A stretch of DNA of 40,898 nt from the NCBI GenBank assembly GCA_002709225.1, contig PAQH01000155.1, forward strand, positions 1-40,898. Reading direction: 5' to 3'. Below the pieces are notes generated by a model. That model did no database searches. It saw only the letters and a list, made by a program, of their open reading frames with translations, and had not been told where the DNA came from. The DNA is from Planctomycetaceae bacterium. Its GTDB lineage: Bacteria > Planctomycetota > Planctomycetia > Pirellulales > Pirellulaceae. The position numbers and the translations under genes are program-made. Below are positions 1 to 8,876 of the stretch, piece by piece (the stretch's first letter is position 1; each line of letters begins with the position of its first letter).

Positions 1-690
1 ACGATGACGCGACTCCTCGTGGCGACGGTCGTGATCACGCTCGGCATGCTCTTCTTCCCGATGACGCGACTCCTCGTGGCGACGGTCATGATCGCGCTCG
101 GCGTGTTCTTCTTCCCGATGACGCGACTCCTCGTGACGACGGTCGTGATCACGCTCGGCATGCTCTTCTTCACGATGACGCGACTCCTCGTGACGACGCG
201 CTCGTTCGCGCTCCGCGTGCTCCTCACCGCGATGCCGCTCTTCTTCGTGACGACGCGCTCGTTCGCGCTCCGCGTGTTCCTCACCACGATGCCGCTCTCC
301 TTCGTGACGACGCGCTCGTTCGCGCTGCGCGTGCTCCTCACCCAGCCTCTCACGCCACTCCAACATCGCTCGTGAACGAGAGCGACGCGCCCCGCCCGCG
401 TATCGACGTCGGTCGGGCTGACGCCGCCGTTGAAACCGTCGCATTATCTCACGCCAGTCGTCTTCTGTTTGCGCTGAGCGAGCGCGATCCTCATCAGTGG
501 AGCGCTCCATGCGTTCGCGCATGCGCCGCATCTGTTCGACTCGATTGCGAACCCGGCGCATCCGCTCCTGACGATCCGAACGTTCTTCAGAACGACGACC
601 GTCCTGAAATCCGAATACTCGCGATGCTGACTCATGACACAGGGCTAACGTCAGACAAAACAAAACGATCATACCGCGTTGCGCCATCAT
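1..690 (-). CDS. Secreted charged-repeat protein, C-terminus off the left edge
   Basis: An uninterrupted minus-strand frame of 230 codons runs from an ATG at 690 to the window edge. The double ATG (690 and 687) is preceded by GGGAG at a suitable distance. Residues 1-28 look like a Sec signal peptide (short basic start, then a hydrophobic IVLFCLTLAL core). After an Arg/Glu/Met-rich segment, six 19-residue units follow, typically RGEEHAERERARRHEEERH in the N-terminal three and REEEHAERDHDRRHEESRH in the last three. Almost every residue is Arg, Glu, His or Asp, which suggests an extended charged helix; histidine-mediated metal binding is a speculation. No family was recognised and the function is unknown. 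The plus-strand open frame over the same bases is a by-product of the repeat and is not called. Confidence 0.75.
   Translation of the reverse strand, partial: MMAQRGMIVLFCLTLALCHESASRVFGFQDGRRSEERSDRQERMRRVRNRVEQMRRMRERMERSTDEDRARSAQTEDDWREIMRRFQRRRQPDRRRYAGGARRSRSRAMLEWRERLGEEHAQRERARRHEGERHRGEEHAERERARRHEEERHRGEEHAERERARRHEESRHREEEHAERDHDRRHEESRHREEEHAERDHDRRHEESRHREEEHAERDHDRRHEESRHR
4..345. repeat. Six 57-bp tandem coding repeats
   Basis: Units start at 4, 61, 118, 175, 232 and 289, each exactly 57 bp, so the reading frame of the minus-strand gene is kept. Units 1-3 are nearly identical to each other. Units 5 and 6 form a second subtype, and unit 4 is a hybrid: its first part resembles units 1-3 and the remainder units 5-6. 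This suggests stepwise duplication within the gene. Further units may lie beyond the edge. Confidence 0.95.
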
Positions 691-1055
691 CACTACTCCC
701 AAAAAGAGGGACGGAGAAAACCGTACACCACCAGATCGCCTATCCAAGCCTGGCCGTTTTCAGTCGAGTGTTTCATTCACGCGACCACACTGCTTCCTAG
801 CAGCGCTCAGCTTCCCAGCAGCGCTCATCATAGTCAGCGGTCAAACCTATTTGCCAGAATGCCTGCCAATTTGTGGAATCTTACTGAAAACAAGTCATCC
901 ATCGGCTCGATCATTGCCGTCCACTGTGCACCCGCATTGGCTGACGCACGAGCAAAGTCACCGTGGACTCGCCACAGCGCTGCGACAGGGGCGCTTGCCC
1001 ACACGGACGGCCCAGCTCCACAGACAAGTAACGTGGCCGCGGATTCACCGGCTAA
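691..1055. other. Intergenic stretch without a supported gene
   Basis: No convincing open frame was found on either strand between the start of the repeat protein and the stop of the small membrane protein. It contains a tandem duplication of an 18-bp unit at 792-809 and 810-827 with one mismatch. The longer plus-strand frames here lack any recognisable protein features. It probably holds the promoter of the charged-repeat gene, but no clear -35/-10 pair was seen. Confidence 0.5.
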
Positions 1056-1322
1056 TCAACCAAAACGCCTCGAAAAGACTGCCAGGCCAAAAAACGACAG
1101 AGTCGCGGCGGAGATCACTAATCCCAGCACACCTAACACGATGGCCGCAATTGCGTGCCCCAAACCACCAGCATTGGAGTTGGCTTTCGCCTTGCTGATC
1201 CCGACTCCACCCAGAATAATCGCGGGCAAACCAGTGACCATGCCCAGCAGTGGGATCAGGCTGGCGACACCCAGATAATATCCAATCAAAGCGGACGGGT
1301 TTCCCGTCGGAATCATCGGCAT
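1056..1322 (-). CDS. Small DUF4190-like membrane protein
   Basis: An 88-residue protein beginning MPMIPTGNPSALIGYYLG. Two hydrophobic segments (about residues 13-38 and 52-80) flank a short polar stretch rich in Lys, Asn and Gly (about 43-53). This layout, with an N-terminal P-x-G-N-P-x-A-L-I motif and a central G-G-x-G-H-A-I motif, matches the short DUF4190-like proteins common in planctomycetes, whose function is unknown. A GAGG sequence lies about 8 bases before the ATG. The gene follows the PQQ-propeller gene by 65 bp on the same strand, so the two may be co-transcribed. An overlapping longer minus-strand frame has no such features and is rejected. Confidence 0.8.
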   Translation of the reverse strand: MPMIPTGNPSALIGYYLGVASLIPLLGMVTGLPAIILGGVGISKAKANSNAGGLGHAIAAIVLGVLGLVISAATLSFFGLAVFSRRFG

Positions 1323-1387
1323 GGCAAGTTCCTCTACAACATGCGCTCGCGCGGGGCTTCAGAGAAGAGACGTCCGCCGCGCGGACC

Positions 1388-2653
1388 TTAGTTTCCGATA
1401 CAGTACAAGCTTTGATCACTACGCAAATAGAGCCGCCCATCACTAACCGCGATCGATGCGTTGGTACGACTCTCATCACCTTCGATCCGGTTATGAGCCA
1501 ACAGTTTGAATTCAGGCTGCGCCGCGACGACATACGTTCCCTGATGCTGGGAAACATAATAGATCTTTCCATCCGCCAGGGTGGCTGAAGCCCAAAATCG
1601 ACCGGGCCGCGGCTCGAGACGCTGTTGGTAGACTACTTTACCCGTCTTGGCATGCTGGCAGTACACCACTCCGCCACGTGCATCAGCCCAATAGAGATGC
1701 CCCTGATGCAACACCGGCGAAGAGACATTCGAGCCTCGTTTCTGTCGCCAGAGCACATGCGAGTCGGTCACATCTCCCGTTCCGCCGGCGCGAACCGCCA
1801 GCGAGGTGTGTCCACCCCCGATGGCATAAACCACACCCTTGTCTGCAACCACACTCGGACAGACATAACGATGAATCCCATCCGCGTCCCATAATTTCCG
1901 TCCATCGGCCGGATCAAAACCCAACAATCTGGCCTGAATACTGACCACCAATTCCGTTCCGCCTCGCTCGGTCGCAACCAGCAGCGGTGTATTCCAAGAA
2001 GATTGAATACCGCCTGCGCGCCACACTTCTTGTCCCGATCGCTTGTCAAAAGCCACCAATGCACCGCTTTCCGCGCTGGCGTTCACAATCACTAAATCCC
2101 CCGATAGCAGCGGTGAACAACCCGATCCCCAAGATGGATGAATCCCGTCACCCGCGCTGGCCTGCCAAATTAACTTCCCGGCTAGATCAAAACAGAAAAG
2201 ACCGGACTTGCCAAAAAAAACGTACAAGCGTTCCCCATCACTGCCAGGTGTGCTTGAGCTGTAACCGTGGTAAGCACCTTCACCGCGATACGCATGTTCT
2301 GGCAATTTCGGCTCGAAACTTCGCTGCCAGAGTTGTTTGCCCGTCTCCCGGTCGAAACAGAACAAATGACGGCGCAAAGTCTGCTGGTCGCCTTCATTCG
2401 GCTGCAATCCGTAACCTGTATAACAGGTCACAAAAACCCGTCCGGCAACTACGATGGGACTCGACCCGCCGGGCCCCGGCAAATCGACCTGCCAGGACAA
2501 GTTCTCTTTCGCGGACCAGGCCTGCGGAAGCGAGGTCTCATCGCTCTTGCCTTGGCCACCAGGGCCACGAAACTGCCGCCAGTCCGCGGCGTACAGCGGC
2601 GCCATTGCAGTGCACAACGCGGCCAGCAAGATTAGAGGAATCAAGCGCGACAT
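1388..2653 (-). CDS. Secreted PQQ-type beta-propeller protein
   Basis: A 421-residue protein with a signal peptide (residues 1-22, ending PLYA before ADWRQFRGP). The opening WRQFRGPGGQG and the repeated pattern [FY]-D-x-x-[TS]-G-x-x-[LV]-W are hallmarks of PQQ-like (BamB-like) propellers in planctomycetes. I count five or so such strands, for example LFCFDRETGKQLWQ near 97 and LVAFDKRSGQEVWR near 200. The domain type is known to bind partners or, in some enzymes, PQQ; no catalytic residues are evident here. The start was moved inward from a longer frame because the ATG at 2653 has GAGGTG upstream and is followed directly by the signal peptide. Likely periplasmic; substrate unknown. Confidence 0.9.
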   Translation of the reverse strand: MSRLIPLILLAALCTAMAPLYAADWRQFRGPGGQGKSDETSLPQAWSAKENLSWQVDLPGPGGSSPIVVAGRVFVTCYTGYGLQPNEGDQQTLRRHLFCFDRETGKQLWQRSFEPKLPEHAYRGEGAYHGYSSSTPGSDGERLYVFFGKSGLFCFDLAGKLIWQASAGDGIHPSWGSGCSPLLSGDLVIVNASAESGALVAFDKRSGQEVWRAGGIQSSWNTPLLVATERGGTELVVSIQARLLGFDPADGRKLWDADGIHRYVCPSVVADKGVVYAIGGGHTSLAVRAGGTGDVTDSHVLWRQKRGSNVSSPVLHQGHLYWADARGGVVYCQHAKTGKVVYQQRLEPRPGRFWASATLADGKIYYVSQHQGTYVVAAQPEFKLLAHNRIEGDESRTNASIAVSDGRLYLRSDQSLYCIGN

Positions 2654-2941
2654 GAAGCACCTCGTGCGCACGGCAAGCTCTTCCGCGGCCGCACCCGCCG
2701 TGATCATGCAAGCCGCTAAAGGACACCAAGTGGGACCGTTCAGAGACCCGCTATCCCCCGAACACAACGCGACGTGCGTTGAACAGTAACCGCCGTTAAA
2801 CAACCGGCTCAACACCCGTTCCCACAACGTTCATTCTAGCCCTGTGCCGCGGCGGTTGCCAGCGTGGCTTGCCAGGGTAATGCCAGTGCCAAAACCAGGC
2901 GTGCCACTGGCCTCACGATCCTTTTCTGGTAACTTCGTTTG

Positions 2942-4420
2942 TTATTGCATACCCAAACTACGGCGATAGGCCAGGCGCTGTTGGTCACGTCCCAATGAAT
3001 CGGTAATCTGTTCCCATTGCCGCGCTGCCTCAGCCAGACTCACCGCTGCATCCGTACCCTCGACGAGACGCCGTCGCACCGCTTCCGCCAAGGCCGTCAA
3101 GTAACTTGTTCTGCCAGGTATTCGTGGAGAGAAAACAACATCCCGGCTGGCCTGCGCAGCATGTATTACATCACCGTAATCCTGGGTAGCGCGGCGTGGC
3201 GCGGCGCGCTCAACCCACTGCTCAACACGTAACAATTGACTCTCACGAAACACCGTCGTGGCGAGATCGCGCGAGGATACGTCCGTCGCAATTTCCGGAC
3301 CAGTCATCAAGGCCAGCAACCGAGCTGCGGCCCGCGGGCTGCCGGCCTCCCAGGTGACGGATCCGAGTCGCCCGCTGACACCTAACAGAAGCGCCAATTC
3401 GCGTCCGCTTTTGCGGACGGACCAGGTACGACTGATGGAATCGAATACGTCACGTGAGCCCGGTAGCGGCGCAATACGAAATGCAGCTCGAGTCCTGTCG
3501 CTGGTTTCACCGTTGGCACTCGGCCAGGTCAGTGCCAGCGCGCAATGGCCCTTGTGAAACAAGTCGCGAACTTCACTGGGGCCTAAGCTTCTCCACGCTT
3601 CGGGCACTCCCTCCTGACACTGTGCCAAATCGTTTAAGGCGCGCACAAATGGCTCCGTGTCAATGCGTGGCTTCATCGACGCCGCCTCGAACAACGTCGC
3701 AACTTGATCCGGATGCTTGGCGTATCCGACAGCTCGTGCCAATAACAACTGCGCACTCCAGATCGCATCGAGTGGCTCCAACGCCGAAACCCACTGAAAT
3801 CTGGTTTCCGAAACACCCTTATTCTGTTCGATCCGCGCCAGTTCAGGACTCATATTCAAAGCCGAAACAACCGCTTGGTATTCGTCCCACGTTTGTGGAA
3901 CAGAAACTCCCAAAGCTTTCAAAACATCTTCTCGATAGTAGAGCACCATGACGGGAGACCCGAACGATAACGCCATCGTCTGTTTGCCCCATACCGTCTC
4001 CAATTGGCGTTGCAATGGCAGCAGGTCATCACGGGCTACCGCAGAACTAGCGATCACATCGGGCGGAATCGGAGCCAGCAAGCGACGCTCCGCCAACTCC
4101 CCCAAATAACCGGCCGGGTAGATCACCACGTCCGCGGCCAGACGTCGCGCGGCGGCCAACTCTTCCCAACGGCGTTCACGCACCACAATCTGTTGGTCCG
4201 TACGAAGCGCCCATTGGCGTTGAATCTCTTCCGCGAGAACCGGGTCTTCAATCACAAGCAACCGCACGGGAGGTTCAGTAACCGGTTTAACGGCAGCTTC
4301 TTCCTCAGACGGAACGGATGGCTGGCACCCTACCGCCAGCGCAAATGGAATCACCCGGTAGAGCAAACATCGCAAGTCCCACCACAATCGTCCCTGTTGG
4401 TTCACCATTAATGATTCCAC
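2942..4420 (-). CDS. Extracellular solute-binding lipoprotein (family 1-like)
   Basis: A 492-residue protein with a hydrophobic leader and a lipobox-like ALAVGC ending at Cys32, so it is probably a lipoprotein. The core has features of ABC-type family 1 binding proteins: a segment near residue 160 reading SFGSPVMVLYYREDVLKALG and then a TWDEYQAV motif. Such proteins capture sugars or oligosaccharides for an ABC importer, but no permease or ATPase gene lies nearby, so its partner is unknown. The frame starts with GTG at 4420; an in-frame ATG at 4408 is an alternative. An AGGGA lies very close before the GTG, so the exact start is uncertain. Confidence 0.8.
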   Translation of the reverse strand: MESLMVNQQGRLWWDLRCLLYRVIPFALAVGCQPSVPSEEEAAVKPVTEPPVRLLVIEDPVLAEEIQRQWALRTDQQIVVRERRWEELAAARRLAADVVIYPAGYLGELAERRLLAPIPPDVIASSAVARDDLLPLQRQLETVWGKQTMALSFGSPVMVLYYREDVLKALGVSVPQTWDEYQAVVSALNMSPELARIEQNKGVSETRFQWVSALEPLDAIWSAQLLLARAVGYAKHPDQVATLFEAASMKPRIDTEPFVRALNDLAQCQEGVPEAWRSLGPSEVRDLFHKGHCALALTWPSANGETSDRTRAAFRIAPLPGSRDVFDSISRTWSVRKSGRELALLLGVSGRLGSVTWEAGSPRAAARLLALMTGPEIATDVSSRDLATTVFRESQLLRVEQWVERAAPRRATQDYGDVIHAAQASRDVVFSPRIPGRTSYLTALAEAVRRRLVEGTDAAVSLAEAARQWEQITDSLGRDQQRLAYRRSLGMQ

Positions 4421-4723
4421 TTTCCCTGCCTACAAATTATCCCTCTTACCGATTGCCGCCGAGTACCCGTAGATCGCATACCCGATGGTTTACAACTAAA
4501 GAACTGGACTACTATACGCCGTCCTTCACAATCGGTTCAGATCAGCCCGACAGATCGACACCTGGAGAATTGAATCGTTGTCGGTTTTAATTGTCAACGT
4601 CTCTTGCCAACCAAGATTCCGACACCAACGCAAACCTGTTGTTTGGCGTGTCTTTGTTTGGTGTGTCTGCCAGCCGAGCGTTAGTTCTACTGGCGTGTCA
4701 TTTGTCATTTCAGAGAAAGCACT
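4421..4723. other. Divergent intergenic region
   Basis: This lies between the binding-protein gene (minus) and the cyclodeaminase-family gene (plus) and should carry both promoters. It contains a 15-bp tandem duplication at 4639-4653 and 4654-4668 (TTGTTTGGCGTGTCT, with one mismatch in the second copy). No gene or strong promoter hexamers were identified. Confidence 0.5.
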
Positions 4724-5680
4724 ATGCCCGTCCTCTACCTTACCGAATCCGACGTCGACGACCTGCTCACCATGCCCCTGGCTGTCGAAGCCATGCAGCA
4801 AGGATTCGCACACCTCGCGCAGCAGCGTGCTGAAAATGTTCCACGACAACGAGCCACCGCGAAAGGATTCGTACTGCATTCGATGAGCGCCACGGCAGAG
4901 TACCTTGGTCTTGGCGGTTGGAAGCAGTACACCACGACTTCGCACGGCGCCAAGTTCCTAGTCGGTCTGTACGCGCTGGAAACCGGAGAACTTCTCGCCT
5001 TGATTGAAGCCAACCGCCTCGGACAGATGCGAACTGGAGCGGTAACCGGTCTGGCAATACAACATTTGGCCATAACCGATGCCCGCACGGTGGGTATCCT
5101 GGGAAGTGGATGGCAGGCCGAGAGTCAATTAGAAGCAGCCTGCGTCGCTCGGACAATTGAGCGCGCGGCCGTATTCAGCCCGAATCCGCAACATCGTCAA
5201 ACGTTTGCCGAGAAGATGTCGCGTCGACTGGCCATCGAGGTCACCGCGGTGGAGACACCGCGCCAAGCGATCGACAAGATGCCCATCGTCATCACGGCGA
5301 CAACCAGTCGCGTTCCCGTCTTTGAAGGTACCTGGCTGGCGCCAGGAGCACTGATTTGCGCGGTCGGTTCGAACTGGCTACGAAAAACAGAAATCGACAC
5401 AACCACTCTCGCGCGTGCCACACTTATCGTCTGCGATGATGTTGCCTGCTGCCAACACGAAGCGGGAGATTTTCGTGCAGCACTGGAGGATGGGTTATTT
5501 GAGTGGAAACAGGCACGAGGCCTCGCTGACGTCGTGGCGGAGCCAACGCCAGCCCGTCGCGACAAATCAGACCTGATTGTATTCAAATCGGTGGGTATGG
5601 CTCTTGAAGACGTCGCGTTGGGAGGCCAGTTACTGGACCGGGCCCAGCAGGAACGTAAAGGTATTACCTTACCGTTCTGA
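4724..5680 (+). CDS. Ornithine cyclodeaminase / mu-crystallin family enzyme
   Basis: A 318-residue protein of the usual family length. Visible signatures are RTGAVTG (about 105-111), the Rossmann nucleotide loop GILGSGWQAESQ (about 124-135) and the C-terminal FKSVGMALED motif. The family uses NAD(P) and includes ornithine cyclodeaminase, alanine dehydrogenase and ketimine reductase types; sequence reading alone cannot separate them. The substrate-binding Lys appears to be in GGWKQY near residue 67. The gene stands alone on the plus strand between two minus-strand groups. GAGAAAG lies before the ATG as a modest ribosome site. It probably acts in amino acid turnover in the cytoplasm. Confidence 0.88.
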   Translation: MPVLYLTESDVDDLLTMPLAVEAMQQGFAHLAQQRAENVPRQRATAKGFVLHSMSATAEYLGLGGWKQYTTTSHGAKFLVGLYALETGELLALIEANRLGQMRTGAVTGLAIQHLAITDARTVGILGSGWQAESQLEAACVARTIERAAVFSPNPQHRQTFAEKMSRRLAIEVTAVETPRQAIDKMPIVITATTSRVPVFEGTWLAPGALICAVGSNWLRKTEIDTTTLARATLIVCDDVACCQHEAGDFRAALEDGLFEWKQARGLADVVAEPTPARRDKSDLIVFKSVGMALEDVALGGQLLDRAQQERKGITLPF

Positions 5681-5726
5681 CGAAACGCGACGGCTGGCAC
5701 GCATAGCCGAAATAGCAGCAAGGTGG

Positions 5727-6263
5727 TTACGGCAAACGAAACATCGACTGGCTTTTCACAATGGCACAGTCATCCGGAAAGGTATGAAACGCCTGTACCA
5801 GCATGCTCCGATTGCGTGTCTCCACATTCACGTAACTGAGCGCACCCAAGCACATACGTTCGCTGGCATCAAAGCGATGCAATAAGCCTTGCCGCTCTCC
5901 GTCATTCGCCAGTTCTTCTTGAAAAATCCAAAAGACACTGGGATCTACCGTCTCCAGTTGAAAACCGACCTCATAAGTCACACCGCCACGACATTCGATG
6001 CGATCGGTCCGTTCTCCACGCAGGCAATAGGACATCAACCGTCGTTTTTGTGGCAGCGGATGTTGTGCAGACGCAGCCACTTCAGTCAAAGTCATACCCT
6101 GATATCGCCAGGTGATGACATGGCCAGCACTCGTAATTTCAACCTTTGCCCGATAGCCGCGTTCCAATTCGCGTGTCTGGTGAATCTGAAACAACTCAGG
6201 ATGCAAGGAGCGTCCGTAGACCTGAAACGTCAACTCGGCAACTTTCGGTCGAGTGACTAACAC
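5727..6263 (-). CDS. Conserved protein, probably DUF2617 family
   Basis: A 178-residue cytoplasmic protein from a GTG at 6263, with AGGG about 8 bases upstream. An ATG at 6311 would add 16 residues that look unlike a conserved N-terminus. The segment beginning RPKVAELTFQVYGRSLHPEL, followed by ITSAGHVITWRYQGMTLTEV, is what I associate with planctomycete DUF2617-like proteins. The family has no known function. The frame is soluble, without signal peptide or membrane segments. It lies 181 bp downstream of the CPBP protease gene on the same strand. The family name is a recollection and should be checked by profile search. Confidence 0.7.
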   Translation of the reverse strand: MLVTRPKVAELTFQVYGRSLHPELFQIHQTRELERGYRAKVEITSAGHVITWRYQGMTLTEVAASAQHPLPQKRRLMSYCLRGERTDRIECRGGVTYEVGFQLETVDPSVFWIFQEELANDGERQGLLHRFDASERMCLGALSYVNVETRNRSMLVQAFHTFPDDCAIVKSQSMFRLP

Positions 6264-6444
6264 GAAACCAACCCTTTCAAGACACTTGCCAACAATAACC
6301 AACCAGCCCAAACCACAGGCAACTCACCGCAAGTCGTCTATTATATTCGCTCACTGCCAGATGAACAAAGCCACTTTTAGCACCGCTGCGGGAAACAGCA
6401 ACCGGGCCTTTGACAAGTCGCCACCGCAGTTCTCGAGATTCGGG

Positions 6445-7170
6445 TCACAAGGCGGTAACAAAAATGTCATACAGAGCGTGTGTGCCGACCGCAATCCCAA
6501 AACCACGCCACAAAAACAACCCCGAAAAAAAACCTCCCGCTAACGTCCGGAAAATAAAACTGGAAACTTCAAAAGGCTCTCCTGCCGTCAAGAACCAGTC
6601 ATAGTGAGCGGCGGAGAATAGCAGGCTAGTCGATACCACGGCCAGTATCACCGCTGTCGACAAGGGAACGCCGGTGAATCTGAAAAACCCCACCGCCGCA
6701 GGCAACAGCATTAACCGAAACAAAAGCTCCTCATAAATCCCCGCGCCCATGAAAGAAATGCATTGATCGAGCCAAGTACCTGTCAAATCAGGCTCGCTCT
6801 GGGCAGCGAAAAGTAACCCGGGAAGTCCTCGAGCCCCGATCACCAGGATGGCAGCCAAAGCGGCAGACTCCACCCACATCGCACTTACCACGCCCGAAGC
6901 CACGCGCCAAACTTGTCCGCTGAGGTGATGCCACCCCAACAGAATCGCGCAAGTTAGCAGCGGCAAAAGGAAATACTGGCCTAATCCCAGGAATCGAAGC
7001 AGTTCACGCAACCAACCATCGGCCGCGTTTCGCATCGCCTGTGGACCGAGCATCAGGCCACCGACTTCGTAAATCAGCAATATTGGAATCACGAAGGCCA
7101 GGCTGGCCAGCGGCCGGCGCGACTCTTGGTGATACGACGCCAGCGACGGGGAACTCTGTTGGCTTTCCAT
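6445..7170 (-). CDS. CPBP-family intramembrane metalloprotease
   Basis: A 241-residue integral membrane protein with about six hydrophobic segments. It carries the three family motifs: EELLFR (Glu147, Glu148, Arg152), FSAAHY with Phe185 and His189, and a final His231 in GTHALYD. These residues are the expected zinc ligands and catalytic pair of CPBP (CaaX prenyl protease 2/Abi) proteins. In bacteria, members have been linked to peptide processing, bacteriocin self-immunity or envelope functions; none of these can be assigned here. The neighbours give no clue to a substrate. All key residues are present, so the enzyme is probably active. Confidence 0.92.
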   Translation of the reverse strand: MESQQSSPSLASYHQESRRPLASLAFVIPILLIYEVGGLMLGPQAMRNAADGWLRELLRFLGLGQYFLLPLLTCAILLGWHHLSGQVWRVASGVVSAMWVESAALAAILVIGARGLPGLLFAAQSEPDLTGTWLDQCISFMGAGIYEELLFRLMLLPAAVGFFRFTGVPLSTAVILAVVSTSLLFSAAHYDWFLTAGEPFEVSSFIFRTLAGGFFSGLFLWRGFGIAVGTHALYDIFVTAL

Positions 7171-7334
7171 CTAAACGCATTCCCGATCGATCCGACTCAA
7201 TCCACCCGAATGACGACCTGATTTACAGTTTTCAGGCAAAGAAACCCGACAACTGCACGGACAATCAAACCGATCGGCCAAATCTCAAAGCCCACGAGCA
7301 CCCGCCATGTTGAAATCGGCTCTTCCTACATTGC

Positions 7335-8663
7335 CTACCCCAGGTCTGGTAGCACAAATGGATCCCGATACTCTTTGGTCAGCATGGCGTTTGCCGCCTC
7401 TGAGTTGGTAAACCGCTGGGCCTTGGCATCAAAGTCAAGTCGACCATCAGTTCGATAAGCAATTTCGCCCAGATGCACCAGCGCACATGAACGGTGAGCG
7501 ACTGCGGGTGGAATCCGGTTCGGCTTGCGCGTGCGCACGGAAGTCAGAAAATCCTCCATGTGTTCCTGATACCCACGTTGGCCCCGGATTTCTCTTCCCT
7601 CGGTCGGCCCAGGCTTGGCCTTAGGTCCTAAGAACACACTGAACGCGCCTCGACGCGAAAAGATCATGTAACCTTCCGTCCCATAAAACACATTACCGTT
7701 ATCGAAACCGTGCAATCCATAGGCAGTAAAGGGGTAGTTTTCATAAATCAACAAACGGCCGTCAGGGTATTCGTAGTTGACGCACAGGTTGTCCGGGTAC
7801 TCGCTGGCGTGACCGTGCAGCAGCATCCTGCCACCTCGCGCGGTAATCTGACTGGGAACAGTATCTACTCCCAAACCCCAGCAGGCCATATCCAGGTCGT
7901 GGATCCCATCGTCACCAATTTCGCCGTTGCCGTAATCTTGAAATAGCCGCCATGACCCATGAAATCGGTGGCGGTTGAACCCACGCGATGGCGCAGGCCC
8001 CAACCAGCGGTCATAGTTGACCGTAGAGGGTGCTTCACTGTCCGGTACCGGACGTACCACACGCCGCAGTTCGGCAGTCCAAGCACGCGCCACCTTGATC
8101 TCACCGAGAATTCCCTGCTTCATCAGCCGGGCGGCCTTCTCGGTAACCTTACTACTGCGCATCTGGCTTCCCTGCTGGACAATCCGGCCATACTGCCGCG
8201 CCGCTTGCGCAATCAATAGCCCTTCGTTGTAAACATGTGAAATCGGTTTCTCGAGATAAACATCCTTGCCTTCCTGCATCGCCCGCAACGCAATCGGGGC
8301 ATGCCAATGATGCGGCGTCGCGACGATCACTGCATCCACGTTCTTGTCTGACAATACATCTTCATAACGTGAAGTGCGTTTCGGCGCGGCTCTTTGGGCC
8401 GCTGCGTAGTGAGGCGCAATCTTGTCGATCTGTGCCGAGTCAACATCACAGAACCAGGCGATCGAAACACCCGGGCGATTGGCAGCCAGGCCCTTCACAT
8501 GATGAGTCATGATGCCGCCACAGCCGATAATCCCCAGTTGCACAATCTCTTTTTGCACGGCAGCTTCAGAATGGACCGCCCCCATTGTTGAAACGACCGC
8601 CGTGGCGGTGGCCACTTCGGAACCCCGCTGCAGAAACCCTCTTCTTGTTGTCTCGCGGTCCAT
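7335..8663 (-). CDS. Tat-exported Gfo/Idh/MocA-family oxidoreductase
   Basis: A 442-residue protein starting MDRETTRRGFLQRG. The twin-arginine motif TRRGFLQ (residues 6-12) followed by a hydrophobic stretch indicates Tat export. The NAD-binding loop is GIIGCGG (about 44-50) and the family EKP motif is at 138-140. The C-terminal half contains the sugar-binding fold with GEIGDDGIHDLDMACWGLGV near residue 250. Members oxidise or rearrange sugars using bound NAD(P); planctomycetes have many exported paralogues whose substrates are unknown. The start at 8663 has GGAG at good spacing; an upstream in-frame ATG at 8696 lacks one and would bury the Tat signal. Confidence 0.93.
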   Translation of the reverse strand: MDRETTRRGFLQRGSEVATATAVVSTMGAVHSEAAVQKEIVQLGIIGCGGIMTHHVKGLAANRPGVSIAWFCDVDSAQIDKIAPHYAAAQRAAPKRTSRYEDVLSDKNVDAVIVATPHHWHAPIALRAMQEGKDVYLEKPISHVYNEGLLIAQAARQYGRIVQQGSQMRSSKVTEKAARLMKQGILGEIKVARAWTAELRRVVRPVPDSEAPSTVNYDRWLGPAPSRGFNRHRFHGSWRLFQDYGNGEIGDDGIHDLDMACWGLGVDTVPSQITARGGRMLLHGHASEYPDNLCVNYEYPDGRLLIYENYPFTAYGLHGFDNGNVFYGTEGYMIFSRRGAFSVFLGPKAKPGPTEGREIRGQRGYQEHMEDFLTSVRTRKPNRIPPAVAHRSCALVHLGEIAYRTDGRLDFDAKAQRFTNSEAANAMLTKEYRDPFVLPDLG

Positions 8664-8876
8664 AGCACGTCTCCATCTGGGGATGAACTCTGCCATCCAA
8701 TCTGGTCGATCGGCACACCTCGGTCCCGTTAAAGCGGGCCGGGGCGCGGTGGTGAATTGCTACCTAGCGGAATCCATTGTAACGAATTCACCCTCCCCTG
8801 TGGCCCAAATCAGTTTGCGACACAATTGCCCGCGATGTCCGGTTACGGCGTGGGATCGCGTAACCGTGCCGATCCT

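Noticed and set aside
1..345. Tandem repeat considered as a CRISPR array
   Set aside because: Units are contiguous, 57 bp, without unique spacers and are coding.
4..375. Plus-strand frame with hydrophobic 19-residue repeats
   Set aside because: It is the antisense of the minus-strand charged-repeat gene, which has a signal peptide, ribosome site and sensible domain layout. Repeats keep both frames open.
1045..1572. 175-codon minus-strand frame
   Set aside because: It overlaps the DUF4190-like and propeller genes in another frame and has no recognisable features.
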